DNA from: Prosopocoilus inquinatus
Taxonomy: Eukaryota; Arthropoda; Insecta; Coleoptera; Lucanidae
Assembly (NCBI GenBank): GCA_036172665.1
Contig: CM069870.1
Coordinates: forward strand, 70,494,212-70,558,211
Length of the DNA: 64,000 nucleotides
Direction: 5' to 3'
Within the stretch, counting starts at the first letter, position 1, and each line of letters opens with the position of its first letter. Below the pieces are notes generated by a model. That model did not search any database. It saw nothing but the letters and a program-made list of their open reading frames with translations, and had not been told where the DNA came from. Positions 44,164-56,099 of this stretch are shown piece by piece. A program made the translations under genes and the position numbers.

Positions 44164-44648
44164 GCTAGAAGTCAAGCCGCCGCACGTTTTCGTGCCAAAA
44201 AACTATAACTTCAAAAAAAATTGCTTCATGAAATTGAGATTTGGCACAAATGACAAGACTTGTACGAAAAATAGAATTAAGGAGAAAACGTACTATAAAG
44301 TTGATGTACACGGCGTTGTATTCGTTTCATTAGATTTGATTAGATTTCTTAGATTTCACTTTTACGTAATTTAAATAAAAATGTAAACAAAAAAAGGAGC
44401 AAAGAAATATAATTCTGATAATTTCAATTATAATTATCACGGAAAACCGATAATAATTAATTTTAAAATAAATCAGATTCTTTTCCTCTGAAATAATTTT
44501 TTACCTGTATCATAGTTTTAGTTTTGGAGAGATATCATTATCATTCATAAATCATCAATAAAAGATTCTATTAATTGAATACGAATTATTATTCCTTAGA
44601 TTAGCAATTTTATACATAAAAATTAGTTTTACTTTTAGAACAAAACAA

Positions 44649-44733
44649 TACAGGGAATTTTAATCCGAACTTTTGTTCTTTATGGGAGGCAGAAGGGTAC
44701 GTCACTATTTGTCTTTTTTCCAACACCCTGTAT
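44649..44733. mobile_element. Short TACAGGG-ended element
   Basis: TACAGGG at 44649 and CCCTGTA ending 44733 face each other over 85 bp, but inner arms do not pair well. It may be a deleted member of the TACAGGGTG family. Confidence 0.35.
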
Positions 44734-44739
44734 ATATGG

Positions 44740-46140
44740 AATTCTAAAAACATTTTTCCTTTTTTCTTTTTTCCTTCCTTTAAATTATTGAAGTTTGAGG
44801 TATAGTTCAAAACGTTCATTAAAAAAAAAAAAAACAAAATAAATTGCAAAATACGGCATTCGATTTAAGAAGTATAATGTGAGGATGAATTAAATCATAA
44901 ATTTATTACCTCTATAATTTATTTGTTTGCGAATTTGTTTAAAATGGAAACTAGAACATCAATAAAAAGGATGCTTGTATCATTACGCGCGTTGGTAAAG
45001 AGAACGTCAATGAAACTTATTTAAATAAGTTTTAACTGAAAAGACAAATTTGGAAAATTTGAAAACGATTAAATAAGCATTCTTCTTCATCTTCATGTGA
45101 AAAGTTTTCAACAACATATTTTTGTAATTGGGAAATTTGTTTTTCCACTTTCAGCAAATACAGTAGATTAACAACCATTTTTAATTTTTAGTTCATGTAT
45201 TTTGAGAATAATATTTATTAATTAATATTATTTAACAACTTTTTCAATGAAATGATAGTTCACAAGTACTAAACAAACTGCCAAACTGTTTTTGATATTT
45301 GCGAAAAATGTTTGTACAACATGGCCAGGCCATCTCAATTTGAAGTGTAATTAAAATGTCCTAAATTTGAGCAACTTAAATACATCATAACAAGAAAAGG
45401 TGCAGCTAAATTTTAAGTGAAATAGTTCTTAGACATTTATTCTTTATGTGAACATAAAATTTAAGGTGCCGGCAAAAGCCGATAATAACCTAAAGTCTAC
45501 ATATTTATTGATCTGCATGCAAAAAAGAACCCTCAATGGAAAGGCTCGTACTTAAAAACAGAATGAAATAAATTTCGACTTACCACTCCTATAATCTACT
45601 ATAAGTAAAGTATTTTTAAAAAGAACTATTAAATTTGTCAAAGTTATTCACGCAGATGATATTTTAAAGGTAACAAAAACAGGTTAAAAAATGTCATTTA
45701 ATACCTTGGCATGTTACATCTTTTTAAAGGGCTAAAAATCATAGAAAACAAATTCGTGTTGGGTTAAATTATATATTTTTTTAAATAAATTGGAATATTA
45801 AGTATGCGACTACAAATGTTATGTTAACAAATTATACAATTCATGAAAAGTACTTTTGGCACGATTTATCTCCTAATGTCAAAATCAAAATTTAACCATT
45901 TCGTTAAAACTTTGAAAAAAAAAACTACTTGGATTATCCTATTTCTATCCTAAGTGACAGGAGTTGTCAATAATTTTAGGTTAGAAAATTTCCTGGATAC
46001 ATCAGTGCTAAGCAAGGTGCGTTTCAATTGTGCCCCAAACACTTCTCTCTCTCTCTAAGCAATTCGTTTTCAGCTGTTTACTTCTTGCGTTCTAATATTC
46101 CCGTTCATTCAACTTCATTCGAAATCGCTTCTTGTAATAT
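44740..46140. other. AT-rich sequence, nothing recognised
   Basis: Long AT-rich stretch with few repeated words and no frame above 60 codons. It is one of the least repetitive AT-rich parts of the window. No RNA gene or splice pattern is seen. Confidence 0.4.
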
Positions 46141-46700
46141 TATTTCTCGAATATATTGAGTTAGGACCCGTGGTAACAGATGGCGCCACAATTGCTGATA
46201 AATTTTTTCGCGTTGCGTTTAAATCTTATCCAATCGAAGTTTTCAGTTGCTTCTTTGTAATTATTTCGGCGCAAATGAGGGGGACAAAGTTACGACTCGT
46301 GACTACAGATGGCGCGACATACGTCTATTGTTCATAAGAGAAGATCCCGACAACTAGCGAAAGTAACCCTTCAACTGTTCCTCAAACGCTTTTTTTTTCT
46401 CGAAGAAAAAAAAAGTTGTTTTCGACTGTTTTGAAAAACTGCTTCCCGGAAAATAAACGGAACAAAATTAATTAAGATTGTATACAGATCAAGAGATGGC
46501 GCTGCTTTTATTTGAAACTTCCCGTTTCTGTTCAACTTTATTTATTCTATATTAATATAAATTTCTTTTCGCGATGTTATTTCTTGAGTTGTTCTTAGCG
46601 TTTTTCAACAATTGCTTCCCCCACAAATAAAGAGAACGAAGTTACCATCCATGGTAACAGATGGCGCCACAAATGGTGGTAATAAATTCATTCGCCTTGC
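46140..46700 (+). promoter_or_regulatory. Cluster of four AGATGGCGC motifs in a degenerate tandem repeat
   Basis: AGATGGCGC occurs at 46178-46186, 46307-46315, 46494-46502 and 46659-46667, all on the plus strand, 129-187 bp apart. Two copies share a longer context, GGTAACAGATGGCGCCACAA. Around each lies related sequence (AATAAAGRGAACGAAGTTAC, then CGCGTTGCGYTTAAAT). AGATGGCGC resembles the core of the Drosophila CTCF insulator motif (AGRTGGCGC). Further copies in the window are at 16954, 26776 (minus), 48026, and AGATGGCG at 26936 (minus), 30003, 37194 (minus) and 43381 (minus). Function is inference. Confidence 0.4.
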
Positions 46701-46849
46701 GCTTAAATTTTATTAATTAATTAGAAGTTGTTTTTCGAGAACGTTGTTTTTGAACATTCGTACCACCAATGTTTTCACTCTTTTTTTTTTTTTTTAATCG
46801 TTTCCCGGAGAATTACAAACGTAAGGCGCGGGGTTTGCAAAACAAAAAT

Positions 46850-47440
46850 GATCAACTGCTTTTCCCCGATTTTAAAAAATCGAGAAAAAAGTCAAAATCC
46901 GTAAATTCGAGGGGGCAAAACAAAAAACAGTCGGTTTTAATTTTCTCTTAACTTCAAAAATTAAATTAGACAAGCTCTAAAAATTAAAGATTTCCGGAGA
47001 AGAAAAAGCACCAAAATTATGGGAGGGGAAGAACAAAAATTACGATAATGAATTTAAATTTTTCTTTAATTTTGGTAAAATTCTGGTGGAGAGGAAGAGG
47101 CGACGAGAAACATTTTTAAACTTACTAAAAAAAAAAATTCTAAACTAAAAATTTGAGAATAGGCGAAAGAAACTAATCTAAAAACTTCTAAACGGATCGC
47201 TTTTAATTTTTAAATTTAGGAAACTATCTCAAATTCCAACAAATTGAACAGTTTAAGGACGGGAAAAAGTACGAAAACTAAGGGGGACAGAACAAAGTAA
47301 CAAAAAAAAACTGAAAATTTTGAGATAGAAAAATTATGAAAGTTTTGAGGACGGAGGACAGAGCAGAAACGACTGACCGATTTTCCCGATTTTTAAAAAT
47401 TGAGAAAAAGAGGAGATTCTACAGGGCAATGCAAAATACG
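46850..47440 (+). repeat. ~180-bp repeat array, plus orientation
   Basis: Units repeat the words GAGGGGGCAAAACAAAAAAC, GGTTTTAATTTT and GAGGACGGAGGACAGAGCAG. The reverse complement of the last word matches 37.54-37.58 kb. No gene is visible. Confidence 0.7.
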
Positions 47441-47812
47441 ATCGGGTTTAATTTTTGGTCGTCAGAAATCAGCAAACGTCAAACTAAAAATTTAAGAACG
47501 AAAAAAATACGAAATTTATGGGGCACGGCACAAAGTAACAGTTGACTGAAATTTTTAAAAATTGCATATCGCACAGTTTGAGGTATCGTAAGATCGTAAA
47601 ATATTTGAAGGGAGGGGCCCCTAATTTAAAAACTTAAAACCTATAAAATTCGGAGCTAAACACTTCAAATTAAAAAAAAAACAACACTGCAAAAATTTGT
47701 GGATAAAAAAAAAGTACGAACATTATGACCGGGAGGGGGGATAGATATCTTGAAAATGTCAAAAAATGCAAAATCCAAGACAATAAGGTAGTACTTTTTT
47801 ATCCATTTTAAA
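47440..47812 (+). repeat. Direct duplication, copy 1 (pair 50455-50816)
   Basis: About 365 bp match 50455-50816 in the same orientation at roughly 95% identity by eye. Shared words include GGGGCACGGCACAAAGTA, GGGAGGGGCCCCTAATTT and GACCGGGAGGGGGG. The pair is much more alike than neighbouring ~180-bp units, so it is a recent segmental copy 3 kb apart. Confidence 0.85.
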
Positions 47813-48530
47813 GCAGGTTAAACACTGCACGGCTTCGACGTTGCGATACAAAATTAATAGGGGGCGTTGGTTGTTGGCTCGAAAGCTTTAAGATAACCTA
47901 AAGCTTGGATGATCATCATTAACAATAAAGTAATTCACGATAACTGCATTACGTTTAATTCATTGTGTTGATTGCGTTGAAGTTTACACCTCCTCGAATT
48001 ATAGAGTTACTAAAAATGCACCCGTAGATGGCGCTGGTGACGATTTCAACAAACAGGAAAAGACAAAAAAAAATCACCCGCCGCAAACTAGAGTCAGCTT
48101 GAACTTTTAACTTTCAAGGGAACTTTGAAAAGAAAAACGGCATTTCAAATCAAATTTTTTCTTGAAGTATCTTAACCAATTTTAACTATTTTGAGGCAAG
48201 TCAAACACTACAAGACTCTAATTTGTAGTCCTTCGAAAATATCAGGTACTTAAGAGTGATGTTCTTTTTTTATTAAAAAAAAAGTAATAACAATCCAATT
48301 TTCTCATTGCACAACCGCACTCTTTGACTACTCTTTGCCCAAGCAATACCAGGAATCTGAAATGGCTGACTGGGGCGCGAACCACGCACGAAATCAGCCA
48401 ATCGTAAATTTCTCATTATCCCAATTTTGTAGCCCAAACTCTAAGAAGTGGACGAACGAGAACGGAAACCAACGATGTGAACACAAGAACATGGGCGCGC
48501 GCGTGAGAAAAAACAAAACACGACTGAATG
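47813..48530. other. Mixed sequence, no gene
   Basis: It holds an AGATGGCGC at 48026-48034 and, at about 48304-48420, a diverged relative of the sequence at 49741-49940 (CAACCGCACTC, GAAATCAGCCAATC). No gene is recognised. Confidence 0.4.
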
Positions 48531-49480
48531 TTCTTTGAGAGAGTGCGAGACACAAGAGAGAGAGAGAGAAAAAAAACAGAAAATAGAAGTGGAAAAAAAT
48601 AGATAGAAGAAAAGAAAGAGACAATCCGTTTATTGCAACTTGAAAAATAAAATCGATAAGAAACAAAAGAACATTTGACGGAATACAAGAGGAAAAGGTT
48701 AACATACAACAACGAAAGAAAGATAATTCTCTTGCGGAGTGTGAGAAAAGAAAAAATATACAAAACAGAAACAAAAAAGAAATAAAAGAAACAAACAAAA
48801 CTGTCAATTGTAGGATGAAACATAAAGATTCGGAATAATAGAAAAAAAAATACAAACGGCTGAACTAGAAAGAAAACGAGAAGATTTTTTTTTAATTTTT
48901 ACTTGAATTGAATAGAGAAAGTTAGATTGTTTAGTTGGGTTGCGGTTAATTTTAATTTAATTTTTATTTTTTTAAATTTTTCTTTAGTTTCACTTTTGGA
49001 TTGTGTTAACTCTCTGGTGAGAGAGAGAGGTCTGATTTTAAATAATTTTAAAATTTTTTGGTTATAATTTTTTCCTGTGTGCTTTTGGGTTCACCTCGAC
49101 TTGATCTGGACTTAATTTTTATTGCATTATTTTTTTTTTAAACGACGAACAGAGATGTTTTGCTTGGGTTGAGTTGACGTTGAGGTTTGTTGCGCCTAAT
49201 TCCCATTGTTTTTTTAAACTTTTTTTTAGAATTTAGATTGAGTTTAGTTAAATTAAAAATCAATTAAAAGAACCCCCAAAAACGTAATTAATTATTCATT
49301 TCTTTTTCAAATTTTTCGTTTTATTTTATTTTTTTACTTGGGTTGTGTCAACCTTAAGGAAAAAAAAGGAAACAAAAAACTGTCAATTGGAGGATGAAAA
49401 ACAAAGATTCGGAATAATAAATTAAAAAATACAAAATGCTAAAGATGCTGAACTAGAAAAAAAAAAGATTTTTCCCGTAA
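48530..49480 (+). repeat. Purine-rich tract and ~105-bp direct duplication
   Basis: 48535-48900 is strongly purine-rich on the plus strand, with (GA)n at 48554-48568. The ~105-bp segment from 48787 (ACTGTCAATTGTAGGATGAA, AAGATTCGGAATAATA, GCTGAACTAGAAA) recurs from about 49370. Between them lies T-rich sequence with GGGTTGAGTTGACGTTGAGG, related to the TGACCTTGA arrays. The 153- and 135-codon minus-strand frames are low-complexity Phe/Ser-rich by-products. Confidence 0.6.
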
Positions 49481-49697
49481 ATTCTGCTATGAAAACAAAA
49501 TAAGAAACGATGGCAATTCACAAAAACCAAAGAATAAGATAAACGCAATCGATGACTAACCGAATAGGTGACAATAAAAGTCCGAGGGAAAGTAAAAGAA
49601 CGAGATATTAGCGCTGACTGAATTTAATACATTGCACAATTGCATTTTACTTGTGTATAATAGTATAACTTTCACAGGTATCCTAAGCTCACACGGA

Positions 49698-49855
49698 CAA
49701 ACAACTCACCAAACTTAGATTATCAAGACGAAAGAAACCACAACCGCACTCCTTGACTGTTTGTCCAAGTAACGCGGGAGTTACTTGGACAAACAGTCAA
49801 GGAGTGCGGTTGTGGTTTCTTTCGTCTTGATAATCTAAGTTTGGTGAGTTGTTTG
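49698..49855. repeat. Perfect palindrome, 76-bp arms, 6-bp loop
   Basis: Left arm 49698-49773 and right arm 49780-49855 are exact reverse complements, separated by GCGGGA. Arms start CAAACAACTCACC and end TCCAAGTAAC. A single-arm, diverged relative lies at about 48304-48420. Perfect identity implies a very recent inverted duplication, ongoing correction between arms, or an assembly artefact. Confidence 0.95.
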
Positions 49856-50299
49856 TTTGTTTGTCAAGGAATGGCTGTAATGGTTGCCTGTAGCGCGAAA
49901 ACGTTCGTACCACGTATGAAATCTGCCAATCATAGATTAGAAAAATATTCTCGGGATGAATGCGCATATCTGCGAGTTAAGAACGTGCAATGCAGAAATA
50001 ATAAAGAGGCTTCATGAAATAGAGAACGTGATCTAACAAAGGAGAAAGTAACGTCGTTGCAAAATCAACAGTAACTGACCATTATTAACAATCTCACAAA
50101 GACTGCATACTTAGGTCGCACTATTAACAATTTCAATTTCAATTAGAAAATAGAATAAAAAAAAAGCAAACAAATGAAAGTTTGATTCGATTTCGAATAA
50201 GTTTCCCAGCCAGAAACGGTCGATTCTTTTTATTCACTTTTGAACTTCTTTTTTATTCGCATTTGAATTTCTTTTTAATTCACTACGTCGAGTCTTTTG

Positions 50300-51400
50300 A
50301 TTTTTGATTCGTCCGATGACCATAAGACGAAACAAAACAAACAACCGAAGAGCGACTTATGTGCGACGGAAAGCAAAAAATCGCCGTCAAATTTTTACAA
50401 TTACTGATTTTTTAAAATTGATAAAAAAGGAGATTCTAGAGAGAGCAAAACAAAAGACGATCGCGTTTAATTTTTGGTCTTCGGAAATTAACAAATGTGA
50501 AACTAAAAATTTAAGAACGAAAAAAAAATACGAAAATTATGGGGCACGGCACAAAGTAGCAGTTGACTGAAATTTTTAAAAATTGCACATCGCACTGTTT
50601 GAGATATCGTAAGATCGTAAAATTTTTGAAGGGAGGGGCCCCTAATTTTCAAACTTAAAAACTTATAAAATTCGGAACTAAACACTTCAAATTAAAAGAA
50701 AAAACAACACTGCAAAAATTTGTGGACAAAAAAAAAGTACGAACATTATGACCGGGAGGGGGGGATAGATATCTTGAAAATGTCAAAAAATGCAAAATCC
50801 AAGACAATAAGGTAGGTAAGAAAACAAAGCACGATCAATTTATTTTTTGAATAAAAAAAATAAATAAAAGAATAAATAACTTGAACATTTTGAGAAAGAG
50901 AAATTGTGAAAATTTTGAAGGAGGGGGCGGGACAAAACAAATATGGCTAACTCTCCACATTAAAAAAAAATACATAAAAGTCGTAAATTCTAGGGAGCAA
51001 AACAAAAGACGGTCGCCTGTAATTTTTAACAAAACACGATTTAATTTTTGAACTTAGGTTTTTTTTTTTAATGAAATTAAACATTTTGAGAGGTATAAAT
51101 TCAGAAAATTTTGAGGTGCGGGGGAGCAAAACAAAAATGACAGTTTTAGCCGAATTTAAGAAAAAAATGATAAGAAAAAGACTCAATATGTAAAAATCGC
51201 AAATTCCAGGAGGTAAAAGAAAAGGCAGTTGCTTTTAATTTTTAACAAAAAGCAATCAAACAAATTATGAACATTTAGGGGGGCGGCGGGCTAAAACAAA
51301 AATGATTGATTTTCCTTATTTAAAAAAAATATATAAAAGTCTTAAATTCTAGGGGGCAAAACAAAAGAGAGTCAAATTTTTACAATTACAGTTAAATTTC
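50300..51400 (+). repeat. ~180-bp repeat array, with duplication copy 2
   Basis: It contains the 50455-50816 counterpart of 47440-47812, then further units with TTCTAGGGAGCAAAACAAAA (50989), TTCCAGGAGGTAAAAG (51203) and TTCTAGGGGGCAAAAC (51344). Reading frames up to 88 codons follow from the A-rich repeat and are not genes. Confidence 0.75.
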
Positions 51401-51579
51401 TTATACACGACTTACTTAATTATAAGCGGGCCCCGAAAAATAAAATAATCTTTACACAGATTAGTAATACTCCATAATTATTTGTGCATAAATACGTAAT
51501 GAATAGGCATTTAATTATGTACATAGTTGAATTAAGTATTATAAATGATAAAACAAAAAAAAATCATGAATGAAGGCTG

Positions 51580-52150
51580 TATCTGAAATTCCTCCGAAAT
51601 ATCAAGGCGCAATTAAAACGTTCTTATCTCGAGAAAAATTCAGAACGCGGGCGTAATTAAAGAATGAGGGGTTCCGCACACCAAAGCGGCACGGCGGAAA
51701 CTAAGGAGGGAGGCCGCATTTCAACGCGAACGTGTCTAGCATCGCGCGTCCTTCCCGTTCCGGTCGGGCCGTCCCGACCGGCGTCGGTGTGCGGACCCCT
51801 TAATCGGTTAATGGCGGGAACGCGACTGCATCAATCGCGGAGGAGGCGAACAATTCGGTGAATCGAGGCGAATGAATGAATGGATTTTTCTACTACTACG
51901 TTCGTACAGAGAGGAGCGCGAGGCACCATAAACAAAGACGCGTATTTATTTTAGATAGCGTCGTAAATATTAAACGCGGGAGTGCGGCCGATAAACGCCG
52001 AATTTTAAGACCTCCTACCGTGCGGCTAATACCCCGTGCCTGCCCCCCACCCCCCTCCCGCCACCGTTCGCGAGCAAATAACTTTCGCCTGTTTTATTTT
52101 ACCATCACATTTTATATTTTCAGTTTCACTCGAACACGTCCGATTTCAAA
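51580..52150. other. GC-rich island
   Basis: CpG-rich, non-repetitive stretch (CCCGTTCCGGTCGGGCCGTC, CGGTTAATGGCGGGAACGCG) with C-rich tract near 52042-52062. Frames of 65-92 codons have no recognisable domain. Candidate conserved noncoding or promoter sequence. Confidence 0.35.
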
Positions 52151-52204
52151 TTGAAACAAACTAGAACGCAGGATTTTAATCGGGTACCGGTAATTATACA
52201 TATA

Positions 52205-53030
52205 TACAGGGTGACTTTATATAGGGTGCTAAATTTTGTACCATTTTATTTTTTTTTATTTCATTTTTTTAATTTTTAATTCCTTTGATTGTTAATTTTT
52301 ACTTAGCTTATTGAATAGAGTTGAGAACTAGAAGCGAGCCCAGATTTTTGAAATTTGTTCTGGAGCTGGTCCGGACTTGATGTTTACTGAATTAAATTTT
52401 TTAACTGACCAACAGGAAAAATGTTTTGCTTGGGTTGAGCTCGAGGTGTGTTCGACCTAATTTTTATTGATTTTTAATATTTACTCGGATTGAACAAAGT
52501 TGAGAAATTCGATTTGGACTTGGACCGCGTACGTTTAGTTTTCTCCTTCGATATTATTTGCTCAATTGTTTGTCTGTTTGTTTTATTATAATTTTAATTT
52601 TTTACTTGACTTGAATAGAGAAAGTTAGATTGAGTGTTTAGTAGGACTGCAGTTAATTTTAATTTTACTTTTTTAATTTTTTTTTAAATTTTTTACTTTA
52701 TTTTTTACTTTTTGGTTGTGTTAACTCTCTCTGGTGGGAGAGGGGGGTCTAATTTTCATTGTTTTTTAAATATTTTGGTTTTAATTTTTTTTCTGGCTTT
52801 AACTCGAGTCGATCCGGACTTCATTTTTATTGAATTATTTTTTTTTAACCGACGAACAGAAAAGATGTTTTGCTTGGGTTGGGTTGACCTTGAAGTTCCT
52901 TGTAACTAATTCTCACTGTTTTTTTTTAAAAACCTTTCTACAGTTAGATTGAGTAAAAATCAATTAAAATAACCCCAAAATTTTAATTGATTTTTATTTT
53001 TATTTTAGTTTTTTTTTTTAATTGATTTAA
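52205..53030 (+). repeat. TACAGGGTGACT end followed by TGACCTTGA-type repeats
   Basis: A lone TACAGGGTGACTTTATA terminus at 52205 is followed by T-rich units with TTTGCTTGGGTTGRGTTGACC. One exact TGACCTTGA lies at 52885-52893. Words GTTAACTCTCT and TTTTTACTTG also occur at 48.9-49.3 kb, so these are related arrays. No gene is visible. Confidence 0.6.
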
Positions 53031-53039
53031 ACAAAATCT

Positions 53040-54745
53040 TAAAATGGTCACAAAATCATACAAAAAAATTTAAATTGACGAGGGTTTTAAAATTAGTTAA
53101 AATTTAAATAATTTAAACAAAATCCTAAAATGGACACAAAATAAAACAAAGAAAATTAAGCGAGATCCCGCGTTTTTTAATTAAAATTCAAAATTAAAGA
53201 ATTTTTTTAAAAATCTAGAATGAGTACAAAATCAAACGAAAAGTTTAAATTGACAAAATCGCGCGTTTCTACATTAAAATGAATAATTGAAGAATTTAAA
53301 AAATCTAAATTGGCACAAAATCAAACAAAAAAATTAAATCTCTCGTCAATTTTTGTTTTGAAGAATTAAAAAAAAACACCTAAAATGGAGACATTTTAAA
53401 AGAATTAAATAAAATTGACGAGACTGCGCGCTTTAAAATTAAAATTCAAAATTAAAGAATTTAAAAAAAAAATCTAAAATGGGCACAAAATCAAACAAAA
53501 AAAAAATAAACTTGACGAGACAGAGCATTAAAAAAAAATTAATTAAAATTTAAAGAATAAAGAATTTAAACAAAAACCTTAAATGGGTACAAAATAAAAC
53601 AGAACAATTTCAATTGATCAGACCGGGCGTTTTTTAAATAAAATTCAAAATTAAACATTTAAGAAAAATCTAAAATTGGCAGAAAATCAAACAAAAACAA
53701 ATTAAAATTGATGAGACCGAGAGATTTAAAATTAAAATTAGAAACTAAAGAATTCAAAAATATCCTAAAATGGACACAAAATAAAAAAAAATTATTTAAA
53801 ATTGAGAAAACGCGTTGTTGAAATAAAAGTCAAAATTAAAGAATTTTATAAAGGATCTAAAATGGGCACATCAAACAAAACAAGAAAAAATGACGAGAAC
53901 GAGCGTTTTAAAATTAATTAAAATTCAAGGGATTTAAAGAAAATCCTAAAATATATAAAAAATAAAAGAAAAGAATTTAGATTTAAAAGATTTTTTTTAA
54001 TCTAAAATGGGCACAGAATCAAACAAAAAATTAAAATTGACGAGACCAAGCGTTTTAAAGTTATTGAAATTTAAAGGATTTAAACAAATTAAAATTTAAA
54101 GAGTTTAAACAAAATCCTAAAATGGGCAGAAAGTCAGAGAAAATAATTAAATTTGACAAGGCCACGTATTTTTGAATTGAAATTAAAAATTAAAGATTTT
54201 TTTTTGAAATATAAGATGGGCACAAAATCAAACAAAAAAAAAATAAATTGACAAGACCGCACGTTTTTTAAATTAAAATTAAAAATTAAAGAATTTTTTT
54301 AAAAATCTAAAACTGTTTAACTGGCACAAAGTAAAAAAAAATTAAGTTGACAAGACTGCGCATTTTTTAAATTAAAATTAAAAAATTAAAGATTTTTTTA
54401 ATCTAAAGCTGTTTAACTGGCACAGAATAAAAAAAAATTAAATTGACAAGACCGCGCGTTTTTAAATTAAAATTAAAAATTAAAGAATTTTTTTTTAATG
54501 TCTCAAATTGGCATAAAGTCAAATAAAGAAAAATTAAAATTGATGAAACCGCGAGTTTTAAAATTAAAATTAAAAATTAAAGAATTTAAAAAAATCCTAA
54601 AATTGCCATAAAATTTTAAGTAAATGATTTAAAACTGGCGAGATTCCGTGTTTTAAAATTAAAATTCTAAATTAAAGAATTTAAAAAGAATCTAAAATGG
54701 GCACAAAATCAAAGAAAAGAATTTAAAATTGACGAGACCGCCACT
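53040..54745 (+). repeat. ~95-100-bp satellite, about 17 units
   Basis: Each unit has TCTAAAATGGGCACAAAATC, AAACAAAAAAATTAAATTG, ACGAGACCGCGCGTTTT and AAATTAAAATTAAAAATTAA in that order, with substitutions. ACGAGACCGCG-like cores lie at about 53076, 53159, 53250, 53412, 53513, 53619, 53708, 53891, 54040, 54160, 54249, 54348, 54446, 54541, 54638 and 54730. Divergence between units is moderate. The CpG-containing core is conserved more than the A-rich linker. Confidence 0.9.
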
Positions 54746-54949
54746 TAATTCATTACAATGCAATATTTTAGACAAGTTTAAACATCGTTTTTTAAATTAA
54801 TATTTCCAGATGATATTTAAGGGTACAGGATTCAAGCAGACCAGACAGATAATTTCCATTTTCGCCCAGATAAATTTTAACGACTCATTTAGCGCGGAAA
54901 ATCGCTCAGCTTCCTCTCTCTTCCTAATTTTTTTTTTTTTTCAATGAAA

Positions 54950-55560
54950 ATGTTCAAAAGATGAATAGGACGCGAAACCCATAAATAAACCGGAAAGCGC
55001 TTCCATGAAATTTAAAACGCCGTTTAAAAATAACCCCCTTCTCCCCCCTCCACCCCGGCAACTCCGTCCGCTGTCTATACTTAACTTCACCTAATTGCCT
55101 ATTTCATATTCATAAAATAAATTAATGCCCCCGGCCTACTTGCCTGCCTTTTTTTTAGCGGCCCGACGTTTTGACCTCATCCTCATCACATCAAAATAGA
55201 ACCTTTAGTGGGTAATATAAGTCGAAATAAATTAATGGAAAAACGAATCTTTTTGAAAACTTAATTAATACAGGGCGAGCTAAAAAAAAAAAAGAAAGAA
55301 AATTGGCGATGAGCCACGCGAAAATAACCGATAACGAAGCGCTTGCGGTTTAATGAATTAATTCAAGACGGACGTCTCGACATTCCATTTGATAATTATA
55401 GTTAAAAGGATGCGCACTCGGTTGCTCATTTTACATTCATGGATTAAATTAATCGGTAATTGTGGCCGGCCTACTATTCTTCTTCTTCTTCTTCATTCTT
55501 GATTCTCTGACCTCATCGCTTTGAAATGTGCTGTTGCAGAAAGACATTTATGGCACATGC
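54950..55560. other. GC-richer, low-repeat segment
   Basis: Contains TTAATGCCCCCGGCC, AACGAAGCGCTTGCGG and TTAATTAAT words, plus (TTC)n at 55477-55493 and a single TACAGGGCGAGC terminus at 55269. No gene is recognised. Candidate conserved noncoding sequence. Confidence 0.3.
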
Positions 55561-55822
55561 CCGTCGCATATATCAAAGAATGTATCTTGCTTTGATTACA
55601 AAAGGAATTCCTGGACTGTATTTCACAAATCGTAAGAGCGCAGAACTAGTTTATATTTTTTTATGAATGAATTAATTAGATTCCTCTTTCCTTGTTTATC
55701 GCACTGCGTATTGCTAATAGTTTCGCTCTATCAATAGAAAGTGATTTAAATTTCGCGCTCTGTTCTACTTCTACAGAGGTTCCCCTTTCGAAAACGGTGT
55801 AGAACTAGCTGGGTACAAATAA
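55561..55822. other. Spacer, nothing recognised
   Basis: AT-rich, low-repeat sequence without reading frames of note, leading to the MITE at 55823. Confidence 0.4.
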
Positions 55823-56002
55823 GGGGGTCATTCTAATCGGATCTGTCACTTAGCAACGACGATACTTCCTTAGCAACGTGGTAAGAAGCTGTATCTTCGG
55901 CAAGGTTCGGTAGTAGCAGGACGCAACGTTATGCACTTCGGCAATGCTCGGTAGTAGAAACGTAGCATGTTGCAACTTACAACTCCGATTAGAATGACTC
56001 CC
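55823..56002. mobile_element. 180-bp MITE with 3-bp TAA duplication (PIF/Harbinger-like)
   Basis: The ends GGGGGTCATTCTAATCGGA and TCCGATTAGAATGACTCCC are inverted repeats with one mismatch over 19 bp. TAA flanks both sides (55820-55822 and 56003-56005). A 3-bp TWA duplication and G-rich terminus fit PIF/Harbinger MITEs. Inside, GGTAGTAG/GGTTCGGTAGTAG is directly repeated. It is noncoding. Confidence 0.85.
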
Positions 56003-56099
56003 TAATACAGTAATCGCAAAAAAGTGAGCGTCGAACCATCTTGAATCATCGAATCAACTATAACCGTCTATAAAAAATAAGTTGCGACACTATTAATTT

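Noticed and set aside
48394..48855. 153-codon and 135-codon minus-strand hydrophobic frames
   Set aside because: They read a purine-rich low-complexity tract; Phe/Leu/Ser runs are expected from it.
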